30,201 nt of DNA. Source: Bacillota bacterium. GTDB taxonomy: Bacteria; Bacillota; Clostridia; Lachnospirales; Lachnospiraceae. Below are positions 18,514-27,242 of this stretch, piece after piece. The notes under the pieces were generated by a model. That model saw only the letters and a program-made list of their open reading frames with translations, searched no databases and was not told the DNA's origin. A program made the translations under genes and the position numbers. Position 1 is the first letter of the stretch, and each line of letters starts with the position of its first letter. The stretch is from the NCBI GenBank assembly GCA_023443225.1, contig JAEZVF010000047.1, positions 1-30,201 of the forward strand, read 5' to 3'.

Positions 18514-20934
18514 TTATCCTTTCTGCGCTCTAGACTTAATGAGTATTTGATCGATGTTAGAAAATCTTCTTCGAGCTAGATAACCCATGTCATACAAATA
18601 TTGCAGCGCATCTTTCTTATTTAGTTCTATACCACTGTGCGCGAGCACATCAGTTATCAAATCATTAAAATTATCTATGCGGGATTCTCGCTTTACAATT
18701 GCTCCAACACAATTATCTGCATTAAATCCCACATGTAAGAGCTTATACTCAGAACTATACGCAGCTACATAATGTTCTAGCAAATAAATATTCCACGGAA
18801 ATCCGGCATAAGGGAAAATACCATAGCTGGGAATTCCTCTTATTGAAATATAATCTCCAGTACAGAAACAACCTATGGCCTTATCTGTTTTGTCTATATC
18901 GAAGTTTGCCTCATCTTTTGATACAAATTGTTTTTGACTAACTCTCAGAGAATTCTCATATATTGATTCAAAATATATGGTGGAGTTCATCTCGTTTTTA
19001 AGTACATTCAATTCATCTATAGTGAAAGAACAATGTGTCTTTGCAAATTCAGCGAACACGTCTCCCATTGATAACTGCTTATCTAAAGAGCTGATAATAT
19101 TACCGGTAAAGGAATACTTATCTTTCAAATAATACGCTATCGCATCACGGATGCCTATCATAGAGTACTGTGGAAATCTTTCAATCATACTTGGATACTT
19201 TTTTCCAATAACATTGATAAGCTCATTGCCACCAATGAAGTGGCTTTTCTTAATTGTTTGGTCAATTATTTGGGAAATGTCACTTAGCTCATTATTACTA
19301 AAATCAATCAGAGAAATGTCAAAATATTCGCCCCATGTATTGCGCACAAATCTTTTATTCGTGTGAATAGCGGAATCAATGTGGTCTACAGGTAGATGCG
19401 GCAGACTAGCATAAATGTCCTCCAGCTTCATTGGAGAAGCATGGGCTACAAGACAACTCTGAATATCCTCTATCAGATTAACTTGAATATTACGTTCTCT
19501 TGTCATATAACCGCGTTCATAATAATACATACTGGGATTTTCATACATAAGATACGTCCGCAACATATTTTCATCATAGATGCGTTGTCCTAAAAAATCT
19601 TCATTGAATTCTTCAAAGATTGCACGGTAATACAGTACTTTTTTCCCTGTTGAGAAGCACTGATCAATATAGGCCAACAGGCGTTCTTTTGTCTTCACGC
19701 TAAGCAAACAATTTACAGAAAATATATAATCGTCATGTCGGATACCGACCTTAATAATTTCATTTCTGGTTTCAGATCGGATTCCTTCATTGCTAACATC
19801 TAAATCCGTTCCATTCACTTCGTTGTAGTAGTGAATAAATTTCTTAATATCTAAATTTGAAGTTACACGAAATCCTTTAGGAAAATATTCTACCAAAATT
19901 GTTTCATATGAATTTAATTTCTCTTTTGTTGCTGCAGCATTTTCTGCTCTAACATTTATCTTCACAGGTGCTTCATAACCGGAGAGGTACTGTAGAAACT
20001 TCTGTAATGAAGAACGTAGTCTATTATGCTGAGATGCATTTGCTTCAATATAAGACTGATTATGTATAAGCAAATCAATGTTGGTTTGCGCTTCCTCAAG
20101 AGTCACTCCGTATAACTTTTCAGTTCCTATGTGCTCTGCCTTAGCAAGTTGCTCACAATAATTAATTGCAGAAGAATAACTCTGAGCTGTAACATCTACA
20201 AAATTCTGAACATTCAACAACCAATCATAAAAGGCTATACTCTCAGGACTAGCAACCGCTCTAATACGGGAGCACTGACTTTTTTCTTCAGTGTTCTCTT
20301 CAAATGGTCGAACTTCTCTAAAACAAAGAAGATACTTTTTATACAATTCTAATATATCAATTGAAACAGCAATCTGCTTTTTAGAATGGATATTTATTTT
20401 TTTTTGCCGCAATTGAATAATGATATCATTAATAATTTCAACATCACGAATTTTCACAACAGATGATGATATTAATTTCATTTTAAGTAATAAAAGGCTT
20501 AATGAACTAAGAGTGGTTTTCACAGCTTTATTATTTACAGACAGCTGGTTATCAGTAAGCCAATCATAGAAATCTTGTGTCTGTTCGCTCTTCAGTTGTT
20601 CAGACATTACTTTTGCCCCCTCTAATAATTTTTCAAACTTATTGTTATCGTGATTATATAAATTCACTGTATCCTCAAAAACTTTCGGAGGCTTACTTAG
20701 TCGGCCTTTATCTCCATTAAATAAATCCTCTATTTTTATCATCTGCATTGTAATGCCATTTTCATTTCGATATACATCATCTATGTTCAATCCATTTTTC
20801 ACAGCACGTTTACGTAACTCCATCGAAGCGGTTTTAATGGCATCCGCTCTTGTAACAGTACCGGATTTGAACTGCATGAAATAGTCAATCAATATGGCTG
20901 TTTCTTGCTCATCCCAAAGGACTTTAAACGCCAT
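18514..20934 (-). CDS. Unknown 806-aa leader protein of the BREX-4-like operon
   Basis: I do not recognise a named family. The first 110 residues (LWDEQETAILIDYFMQFKSG ... YRNENGITMQM) look like a module often found at the N-terminus of clostridial defence or helicase proteins. Two stretches containing FYDWL (122-126 and 235-239), each followed by a helix, resemble recombinase core-binding/SAM-like repeats. The region from about 500 to 640 looks like one or two winged-helix (HARE-HTH-type) units, so DNA binding is plausible. No nuclease, methylase or ATPase motif is visible. I chose the ATG at 20934, with AGAGGTG 7 bp upstream, over an in-frame GTG nine bases earlier. The 5-bp gap to brxP makes it part of the operon. 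It may be a regulator, specificity factor or restriction component. A run of nine A residues lies in its coding strand near 20397-20405. Confidence 0.72.
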   Translation of the reverse strand: MAFKVLWDEQETAILIDYFMQFKSGTVTRADAIKTASMELRKRAVKNGLNIDDVYRNENGITMQMIKIEDLFNGDKGRLSKPPKVFEDTVNLYNHDNNKFEKLLEGAKVMSEQLKSEQTQDFYDWLTDNQLSVNNKAVKTTLSSLSLLLLKMKLISSSVVKIRDVEIINDIIIQLRQKKINIHSKKQIAVSIDILELYKKYLLCFREVRPFEENTEEKSQCSRIRAVASPESIAFYDWLLNVQNFVDVTAQSYSSAINYCEQLAKAEHIGTEKLYGVTLEEAQTNIDLLIHNQSYIEANASQHNRLRSSLQKFLQYLSGYEAPVKINVRAENAAATKEKLNSYETILVEYFPKGFRVTSNLDIKKFIHYYNEVNGTDLDVSNEGIRSETRNEIIKVGIRHDDYIFSVNCLLSVKTKERLLAYIDQCFSTGKKVLYYRAIFEEFNEDFLGQRIYDENMLRTYLMYENPSMYYYERGYMTRERNIQVNLIEDIQSCLVAHASPMKLEDIYASLPHLPVDHIDSAIHTNKRFVRNTWGEYFDISLIDFSNNELSDISQIIDQTIKKSHFIGGNELINVIGKKYPSMIERFPQYSMIGIRDAIAYYLKDKYSFTGNIISSLDKQLSMGDVFAEFAKTHCSFTIDELNVLKNEMNSTIYFESIYENSLRVSQKQFVSKDEANFDIDKTDKAIGCFCTGDYISIRGIPSYGIFPYAGFPWNIYLLEHYVAAYSSEYKLLHVGFNADNCVGAIVKRESRIDNFNDLITDVLAHSGIELNKKDALQYLYDMGYLARRRFSNIDQILIKSRAQKG

Positions 20935-21015
20935 TAAACACACCTCTCTTCATGGTTCTTCTTATTTATTTACATTTGAATTCTTTCTTAATTACTGTCC
21001 TTAAAAAGCAGCCAA

Positions 21016-21217
21016 TCACTTCGCTTTTGAATTCTTAGAATCTATGACCTCCATGATATCCTCGACATCACATTTCAGCGCTTCACATTATTATCTCATG
21101 TACCCAGCTTTGCTAAAGAAACAGTACTAATTTCACTTATATCTTTCAAATCTGTGCGCTTCATATTTCTGTCTATAGAAGTTTACATAGTTTGTTGTAA
21201 CTAAATGTTTTTAACAT
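21016..21217 (-). pseudogene. Decayed Xre/Cro-type helix-turn-helix repressor gene
   Basis: Pieces of a small one-domain Xre regulator can be read in three segments. MLKTFSYNKLCKLL ends at a stop; MKRTDLKDISEISTVSLAKL follows in another frame; then, after a stop and an apparent internal deletion, ALKCDVEDIMEVIDSKN leads to TGA. The order and wording match the common clostridial regulators of about 70 aa. At least two frame changes and several stops show that it is dead. It lies between the candidate promoter and the first gene of the BREX-like operon, where a repressor of the island would be expected. Confidence 0.7.
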
Positions 21218-21396
21218 CTATTTCGCGCCTTGTTATTCTATCATTACTGTTAATTACTCTCATCATGCTCGCTCTGTTGATAAACATAACTGAAACAATC
21301 TTTATGCAATGCAAATTAATTAAGTTTAAACCATTATAAGTCTATATTGTATAGTATTTTATTATTAATTATAATTATTTGATTAGCATCATCATA

Positions 21397-21402
21397 ATTA
21401 TA
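21397..21402 (-). promoter_or_regulatory. Candidate extended -10 promoter for the BREX-4-like operon
   Basis: On the minus strand the sequence TGTTATAAT has a perfect -10 hexamer and the TG of an extended -10 element. No good -35 lies at 17 bp. A start near 21390 would give a leader of about 450 nt that runs across the dead Xre gene to the ATG at 20934. The surrounding 21218-21669 is AT-rich and otherwise shows no gene, RNA or repeat. Confidence 0.4.
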
Positions 21403-21669
21403 ACATTTTTCGACCAAATAATCACCATTTTATTTGTGAACGTAAATAATTATTTCACTAATCTTTGTCACATAAAACATACATACGAAAGATGTCCAGC
21501 ACTATGAACAACTTAGTATTAGACACTGAACACCATTGTTTTAACTCCGCTTAATGTTGTATTCTATACAATATATAATCTAACAAATGGCAATACTTTT
21601 AGTACTCCTGTCAAAAACAATTACATATTATCTGCCCTTTTAATTTTTCAGTTTTCATTCAATAATTAA

Positions 21670-22206
21670 CTACCCGCATATCCGAAATGTTATCATTTCA
21701 TCCAACCCAATTTCACTGATACTACACTCTACTCCTCCACGCACAAATGTTTCAATATGATAAAATAGCAGGCTGCCATTTAAATATTGAAGCAATTTTT
21801 CAGACCTTCTCTTATAGCCATAAGCCCGCAGCATTGTTCTCAGCTTCATACGGACAAAATCCTGACCACCCAAGAATAGCAACTGCAGCCGCATCTTCTT
21901 AAAGAATAGATCCAGATCAAAGTATTCTGTGATAAAAGCATCTTCAGTTATCATTCTACCAAATGAGTTAAAATCTTTTTGAATGGATGGGAACTCTTGA
22001 TCAATTATCGGCTTATCTGTTAAATAATCTAGCCAATAGTATACATCCAAATACAGATGTCTCTTGTTATTTCGATAATCACGCTCAATAAAAAAACGGT
22101 CTTTTTGAAACAATTCTTCCAAAAGCCTTCCCGTTTTCTGAGCTCCTAGATCCATACTGTTAATGATACAGGCTAAATCAAAACTACTGTACAAAAGTTC
22201 TCTCAT
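21670..22206 (-). CDS. Unknown 178-aa partner of the helicase-HNH protein
   Basis: The protein is soluble, mixed in composition, with many aromatic residues (KRHLYLDVYYWLDYL near 48-62), and matches no family I know. No membrane segment, signal peptide or catalytic motif is apparent. Its ATG overlaps the stop of the upstream helicase gene in an ATGA junction, so the two are translationally coupled and probably act together. No hairpin terminator follows it. Confidence 0.7.
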   Translation of the reverse strand: MRELLYSSFDLACIINSMDLGAQKTGRLLEELFQKDRFFIERDYRNNKRHLYLDVYYWLDYLTDKPIIDQEFPSIQKDFNSFGRMITEDAFITEYFDLDLFFKKMRLQLLFLGGQDFVRMKLRTMLRAYGYKRRSEKLLQYLNGSLLFYHIETFVRGGVECSISEIGLDEMITFRICG

Positions 22207-24464
22207 ATCTGGTCCCCCTTGATTCCGTTACAAGTCCTGCAGAGTATCTGGAGGTTATTCGCAGTACTCTTTCCGCCTTGATTCATTGGATTAATATGAT
22301 CAACCTGGAAATAGATTCTATTATGCTCTTTTTTACCGCAACATGCACAAGTAAAATTTCCATCTGTATCCTTTGCACATTCAAATGTCTTATCCCTAAG
22401 TTCTTTTTCCAGTTCCGGGTCAATTTTTCCAATCTCGTAAAGGGAAAGATCTTCCAGCTTTCTTTTTCCAAACTTCACATTATTCTCTTCATCATAAATA
22501 TGCGGGTCAGACAACTTTGTCAGTTCTATTTCTACCTGACGTAAGAAGTATAATTTTCTGCCAAAAAAAAGCTTCAGCATGTTATCGTCCTGGTCATTCC
22601 AGATACCTTCTAAGTATTCCGCCTGTTTTCTGCACCCCATATCCTCATCCCAAATATGTTTTGCAATCACACCAACATCCAGGCGGCCTCTGTCAATATC
22701 ATCAAAGGTATAGAACTTTGGAGCTTCATCATTCTGGGCATAGTACATTAAAATCCGTTCCAGATCCGTTTCCTCCAGAGGCGGAACCATTTCTCCTAGA
22801 AAAACTGTATTCTTGCACTGCTCTGCCATTTCATAAATCACATCTGCAGCTGGGAACTCCTCTGTTACTCCATAATCAGCAAAAAGTTCCGGCAGCACAG
22901 TCATCATTTTTCCGTACGCTCCCTTTGTACTGTCATAGACCATGACCTGATAAGAAGAATCCACACCATCTTCTTCCAAGTAGGAGAATGCATACATACC
23001 GACTGGGATTCTACGCACAAACGGAACCTTTTCCAATGCTGTCGTATCCACTGAATCATCGAGCGTTGATGCGAATTCCTCAATTTTGGAAATTGCAATC
23101 ATTCTTAGTTCCCGTTTCACATGGTCAGATTCATTTTCTGTAAATTCATTTTCTCCGATGAAAATGGATTCCGGGTTCACCCACGCAATATGCTCATTCC
23201 ATTTATCAATAAAAGACACAATATATGCCGTTGCGGTTCCTCCTGCAGCTTCTCCGCGCAAAGCACGCCCAATCATTTGTGTCATCATAATGGTTGAAAC
23301 AGTTGGCCTTGCAAGAAATACCGTTTTTGTCTGAGGAAGGTCAATTCCCTCGGTCAGAATATTCACATTGATTAATACCTGAACAGAGCCGCTTCGGTAT
23401 GCCTCTATCTTTCTCTCATTATCCTCTCTGCTGATCCTTACACCCGTAATTAAATCTTTAATATCAGAAACAATATACTCTGCCCTAATACCTGCCTTCT
23501 TAAAAAGCGCACAGAGTGTAATCGCATGTGTTACATTGACTGCAAACACAATGGTCTGGCCATACTCGGCAGACTTTTCTTTATATGTATCCACAATCAA
23601 CCGGTTTCTGGCAGCACTGTCTGCAATCTGACCTGCAATATCATCTGGAAGCACATCCAAATGCTGAATACTTTCCCAATCATTTACGCCAAGCAGATCC
23701 CCATATATTTCATCCGTAAAACGGCTGATAAAAACGGGCTTTGAAAGAATCCTTCTGTTGATCAATTCTTTCAATCCAATCTGATATGTAATTCCGATAT
23801 TACCATGCACTACCTGCCCGTTTTGAATACCGTCCTGATAGATTTTTGAGAGCAAACCCTGTTCTTTTTCTGCGGTACGGAACGGTGTTGCCGTCAGGCC
23901 AAATAGCTTTACATGAGGAACCTTTGATCTCACATATTCTATCACTTTTCTATATGTTTTAGCTGTAGAATGATGCGCCTCATCAATTACAAGAAAAATT
24001 TCCTCTTCTCCTTTTAGCCACGCATCCAGAGCTTTCAGGTTCCGTCCAATACTATCCTTACTTACAATCAGCAACTGATCAGATGGATCTATGTCTATGG
24101 TCCTGTCATGGGACGGCGACCCGGAGATAATCCGGTATGTATACGATGAAATATGCGGAATCGTCTCCGCATAGGCGTACTTCTGGAAAGATTCCGCTGC
24201 CTGCTCCAAAAGCATCTGTCTGTGTGCCAACCATAGTATTTTTGTATGCTGATCCAATGCATTCCTAAGAAGCCATGTGGATGCAGTATATGTTTTTCCT
24301 CCTCCTGTCGGAAGCACAAGAAGTGTACTATAATCCGAATTCTGATTAATCAGATTCAGATTCTCTAATGCCATTCTCTGATGTTCATAAAGTGTTCTTT
24401 TATTATTTCCTGTTTTAGGTAAAACCTTTCCAAACGATTTTACCTCTATCTCATAATTCTGCAT
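22203..24464 (-). CDS. Superfamily 2 helicase with C-terminal HNH nuclease domain
   Basis: This 753-aa protein combines a DEAD/DEAH-type SF2 core with an HNH nuclease. Motif I is LPTGGGKT at 51-58, motif II DEAH at 161-164, and motif III-like TATPF at 191-195; motifs V-VI are seen in TEGIDLPQTK and QMIGRALRG. The last 48 residues form a zinc-binding HNH: C706-x2-C709, the catalytic pair D722-H723, an NN pair, then C742-x2-C745. This resembles the translocase subunits of restriction systems, with the nuclease fused on. Such proteins are frequent in defence islands and probably move on and cut foreign DNA; the target is unknown. The start has AAGGGGA upstream. A DNA-repair role for the mobile element is the main alternative. 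Confidence 0.85.
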   Translation of the reverse strand: MQNYEIEVKSFGKVLPKTGNNKRTLYEHQRMALENLNLINQNSDYSTLLVLPTGGGKTYTASTWLLRNALDQHTKILWLAHRQMLLEQAAESFQKYAYAETIPHISSYTYRIISGSPSHDRTIDIDPSDQLLIVSKDSIGRNLKALDAWLKGEEEIFLVIDEAHHSTAKTYRKVIEYVRSKVPHVKLFGLTATPFRTAEKEQGLLSKIYQDGIQNGQVVHGNIGITYQIGLKELINRRILSKPVFISRFTDEIYGDLLGVNDWESIQHLDVLPDDIAGQIADSAARNRLIVDTYKEKSAEYGQTIVFAVNVTHAITLCALFKKAGIRAEYIVSDIKDLITGVRISREDNERKIEAYRSGSVQVLINVNILTEGIDLPQTKTVFLARPTVSTIMMTQMIGRALRGEAAGGTATAYIVSFIDKWNEHIAWVNPESIFIGENEFTENESDHVKRELRMIAISKIEEFASTLDDSVDTTALEKVPFVRRIPVGMYAFSYLEEDGVDSSYQVMVYDSTKGAYGKMMTVLPELFADYGVTEEFPAADVIYEMAEQCKNTVFLGEMVPPLEETDLERILMYYAQNDEAPKFYTFDDIDRGRLDVGVIAKHIWDEDMGCRKQAEYLEGIWNDQDDNMLKLFFGRKLYFLRQVEIELTKLSDPHIYDEENNVKFGKRKLEDLSLYEIGKIDPELEKELRDKTFECAKDTDGNFTCACCGKKEHNRIYFQVDHINPMNQGGKSTANNLQILCRTCNGIKGDQI

Positions 24465-24593
24465 TTTATTTCCCCTTCCTTCTCAATTTAGATCGTTTCC
24501 CCATGCTTGTTTCTCTGATATTTTGATCATTTTCCCTGTCATAAGTTCTAGCATTTTTTGCGCTTCCCCGCTTCACAATAATAATCTGTAAAC

Positions 24594-24599
24594 ATTATA
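24594..24599 (-). promoter_or_regulatory. Extended -10 promoter for the helicase-HNH operon
   Basis: The minus strand reads TGCTATAAT, a perfect -10 with the extended TG. The -35 region 17 bp upstream is poor. The expected leader is about 120 nt to the ATG at 24464. No riboswitch-like structure was recognised in it. Confidence 0.5.
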
Positions 24600-24665
24600 G
24601 CATACATTACTCTCCATAATAATGGTCCTATCTACTCTTTTATAAAAAATAAATTCTGTTTGAAA

Positions 24666-24698
24666 ATTGCCCCTATGGTTTTCACCCATAGGAGCAAT
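24666..24698 (-). terminator. Terminator of the DUF5688-type gene
   Basis: A 13-bp stem with one G-U pair (ATTGCTCCTATGG with CCATAGGGGCAAT) and a 7-nt loop is followed by TTTTC on the minus strand, 24 bp after the stop codon of the upstream gene. It insulates that gene from the helicase promoter just downstream. Confidence 0.75.
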
Positions 24699-24721
24699 CA
24701 ATGACATACAATAATCTAATT

Positions 24722-25648
24722 TTATTCTATAAGATTAATACTACAATCATGCCGAGAATACTTATAAACTCTATCAGACAACACATCCTCCTCCGGCACA
24801 TCACTTTCATTTATCTCGCTAACCATTTTCCGAAGTTCCCCATAATCTAACTGCCCATCATCAGGAACCAATATAGTCTCATGCAAGCTGGACGGCAATA
24901 TAACAATATCGGAATTTTGAGAATCAGCGAAATTTTTCAAACACCCATCGTATAAAAGGCACCCAGCACCGTTAATCTGTTTTACATTTGAAAGGACATA
25001 TAAGGTTGGCTTCTGCGAATCAAAATCAAGCAAATCATCTACCATCTCCCCCATTTCCAATTCCTCTAAATGTCCTTTCAATATATCACACATAATCTCT
25101 TTCATTGTTTTAATTTCCGACGGCAACAATATGGGGGTATTTTTCATTGCCAGACAATACAGTTCTTCTTTCTCCACGCCCCAAGTCTCCATATGAGAGT
25201 TATGAATCAAAGCTGTCATTTGTCCTCCTTTATGCTCATCCAGAATCAGATAGAATACCACTGCAAGATCCAGAAATTCAATATATGGAACCTCCTTTAA
25301 AAGTTCCTGATTTTTTTCCCTCTGGATCAGCTTAAAAGCTACCTTGTCCCTTAGTTTATTAAAATTCAAAAATTCTCTCGTATCACCAAAAGATACGTCA
25401 TTGCTCTCTTTATACGCAGATATAATATCTTCCAGAATTTCCTCCAGGGACATACCATGGGTATAATGCATATAATATGAATTTAAGTAAATTGTGGGAG
25501 CGATACTTTTACTTGCCTTACCGATAATCAGCCCATCCAGGACAATTCCGTTATTTTTCGTTATCTTCTGAATGCGGATTTCATAATTGCTCCCTAATCT
25601 TTCCTGTACTGCTGTTCTCATTTCCTCCAAAAACTGATTGTAATCCAT
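24722..25648 (-). CDS. DUF5688-type protein of mobile elements
   Basis: This 308-aa cytosolic protein resembles DUF5688 proteins, common in Lachnospiraceae mobile elements. Landmarks are YNQFLEEMRTAVQERL at the start, a YLNSYYMHYTHGMSLEEIL segment near 50-70, and a central region beginning AVVFYLILDE. No catalytic residues can be assigned. I chose the ATG at 25648, which has GGAGG at correct spacing; an in-frame ATG 15 bases upstream lies on top of that ribosome binding site. It appears to be a single-gene unit between two terminators. Confidence 0.72.
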   Translation of the reverse strand: MDYNQFLEEMRTAVQERLGSNYEIRIQKITKNNGIVLDGLIIGKASKSIAPTIYLNSYYMHYTHGMSLEEILEDIISAYKESNDVSFGDTREFLNFNKLRDKVAFKLIQREKNQELLKEVPYIEFLDLAVVFYLILDEHKGGQMTALIHNSHMETWGVEKEELYCLAMKNTPILLPSEIKTMKEIMCDILKGHLEELEMGEMVDDLLDFDSQKPTLYVLSNVKQINGAGCLLYDGCLKNFADSQNSDIVILPSSLHETILVPDDGQLDYGELRKMVSEINESDVPEEDVLSDRVYKYSRHDCSINLIE

Positions 25649-25687
25649 TTGCTTTTCCTCCATTGGTTAATTTTATACACATAAAAA

Positions 25688-25708
25688 GAAGCATCTGCTT
25701 GATGCTTC
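25688..25708 (-). terminator. Hairpin terminator after the 59-aa gene
   Basis: An 8-bp perfect stem (GAAGCATC/GATGCTTC) with a 5-nt loop is followed by TTTTTATG on the minus strand. It lies about 210 bp after the stop of the 59-aa gene and just ahead of the DUF5688-type gene. Confidence 0.7.
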
Positions 25709-25916
25709 CTTCGCAAAATCAATTTATTCTTCTGCTGTTGCTATCGTCACTACATAAGCAAATTAATGAGACTCTCAGCCCATTCTTTGTTAAATAAGTA
25801 TAAAGAGGCTATAGTCCAACTCTAATTCAATATCCATTCAGCAAAAATTTATTACTGAAATACTTATCTTTCATCGTAATGGTTCTTCTTTCTCATAACT
25901 TTAAAATATCTTTTTA

Positions 25917-26096
25917 TCAAAACCGATTCTCCCTAATTACCTTTCTCTGCCTCTGTTGAAGAACAAAGTCACTAACCATGGAATAAAATTCCTGTTCCTC
26001 TTCCGTTTCTGCCTCAAGGATTAACTGTGTAGCCTCATTCAGATCTAATTTCAGGCATTCATTGTATAACATTTTCAAGGTCTCATTCGTTGACAT
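25917..26096 (-). CDS. Small 59-aa acidic protein
   Basis: The ORF begins MSTNETLKMLYNECLKLDLN and ends KVIRENRF. It has AAAGGGG 6 bp before the ATG and its own promoter, so it is very likely expressed. The peptide is helical and charged, with EAETEEEQEF in the middle, and has no recognisable domain. Similar small proteins occur in clostridial integrative elements. Function unknown. Confidence 0.65.
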   Translation of the reverse strand: MSTNETLKMLYNECLKLDLNEATQLILEAETEEEQEFYSMVSDFVLQQRQRKVIRENRF

Positions 26097-26125
26097 ATCA
26101 TAACCCCTTTCTTATAAGTAAATCC

Positions 26126-26155
26126 ATTATATTGTAGAAACATGGCGGAATACAA
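26126..26155 (-). promoter_or_regulatory. Sigma-A-type promoter of the 59-aa gene
   Basis: On the minus strand TTGTAT, an 18-bp spacer and TATAAT stand about 30-60 bp ahead of the ATG at 26096. The promoter lies downstream of the recT stop codon, so this small gene is independently transcribed. Confidence 0.6.
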
Positions 26156-26219
26156 CAAGTGCACAAACATTTAGCCAGTGCCTTTTTTTTAATGTATCCA
26201 TTACTCCGAATTCTCTTTT

Positions 26220-27029
26220 TTATTCCACCTCACCGCTTTCCAATGTTTCCGGCAGACACTCATTCCGGATCTCACTCATATCAATAGAAAGCTGGGTTTT
26301 CACCGTTTCATCCAAGGTTATTGCTTTCTGAAAATCTGACTTAATCGGTGCATATTTTAACAGCTGCTTAATCACCGTCTTTTTCGCCATCCCCTCATAA
26401 TTATTTTTCCATGGACTGAAATCCGAGGTAAAAGCCTTGGAATAGCGGGTGGCCTAGGCATCCACATAGCTTTTGCTCATAACTTCAAAACGAAAACCAC
26501 CGTTATCCAGCCGGAAAATTGCATAGAAAGCCCGGATCTCTCCCGGCTCATCAAAAGACGGACGATGAGTCAAAGACGGATGAAGTCCCAACTCATAAGA
26601 AAATTCATCATTTTCATAAACCACCTGAGCCTCAATACTCTGCATCCTGTCATTGCGATATGCCAGATCAATCAGTCCTCGATACCCCAGCTGAAACTGA
26701 CACTCCAATACCCCTTTATTTTTATATGGAATTAAATATGCCTGTCCCAGAGGCGTATTTGGCTCCAACCCTAGCTGAGCCGCATTCATTAAAGCCGCAA
26801 TAAAGCTCATAGGAGTACATTCTCCCAGCTTAGGAGTATTATTTATTGCAGACAATGCCATACGCGTAAATCGTTCTGGCGTAAGAATACTGGGAAGCGC
26901 CCGTTTGATTTCCGGTTCAAGGGCCTTAACCATATCAACGATTGTCATATTTTTTGTCAGCCTGACGGATTGGCTTTGCCCTCCGCCGCCTGCTGCCCTC
27001 TTCTCTAATTCCTGCTTTACATCTGACAT
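26220..27029 (-). pseudogene. recT: recT single-strand annealing protein gene with in-frame amber codon
   Basis: The reading frame codes for a RecT-family annealing protein: MTIVDMVKALEPEIKRALP near the start, then PKLGECTPMSFIAALMNAAQLGLEPNTPLGQAYLIPYKNK in two adjoining pieces and the FQLGYRGLIDLAYR core. A TAG codon at 26454-26456 stops it at 191 aa. Without the stop, the same frame continues with ATRYSKAFTSDFSPW and GMAKKTVIKQLLKYAPI, the normal RecT ending, to a TAA at 26220. The full frame would give about 269 residues, the usual family length. No other defect is visible. It could be a recent nonsense mutation, a sequencing error or a suppressed stop. The start has AAAGGAA upstream. Truncation removes a conserved region, so the short product is probably inactive. 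Confidence 0.85.
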
Positions 27030-27056
27030 TTTCTCATTCCTTTCATTTTAATTTAT

Positions 27057-27224
27057 TTAATCATTAAAAAGGACCATCCTGCATCCAGCAAGACGATCCC
27101 TCTCATCAACACTCAATATATTGATTAGCATAATCACGTCTGGAATCAACGACTGAATATAGAATTCTGTTTGATTCCGCTCTTTCATCTTATAAAAAAC
27201 CAATTCATTTACCTGACTGTCCAT
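27057..27224 (-). CDS. Small 55-aa protein downstream of the Phd-like gene
   Basis: The ORF starts MDSQVNELVFYKMKERNQTE and ends AGCRMVLFND. It begins 18 bp after the antitoxin stop codon and its last codons lie inside a terminator hairpin. The ribosome binding site is weak. It sits where a toxin would be expected but shows no RelE, ParE, Doc or YoeB features. Small helical protein of unknown function. Confidence 0.45.
   Translation of the reverse strand: MDSQVNELVFYKMKERNQTEFYIQSLIPDVIMLINILSVDERDRLAGCRMVLFND
27071..27099 (-). terminator. Terminator of the Phd-like operon, overlapping the 55-aa ORF
   Basis: A 12-bp stem (GGATCGTCTTGC with GCAGGATGGTCC, some G-U pairs) with a 5-nt loop is followed by TTTTT on the minus strand. 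It overlaps the last codons of the 55-aa ORF and lies just upstream of recT. Confidence 0.7.
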
Positions 27225-27242
27225 CTTTATATTCTTATTTCA

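Noticed and set aside
20397..20405. Run of nine A residues in the coding strand of the 806-aa gene as a phase-variation switch
   Set aside because: AT-rich genes have such runs by chance. The frame is intact and nothing else suggests switching. Only population sequencing could show it.
21218..21669. Possible small RNA or regulatory array in the AT-rich gap
   Set aside because: No stable hairpin with a T-run, no repeated unit and no ORF with a ribosome binding site could be supported.
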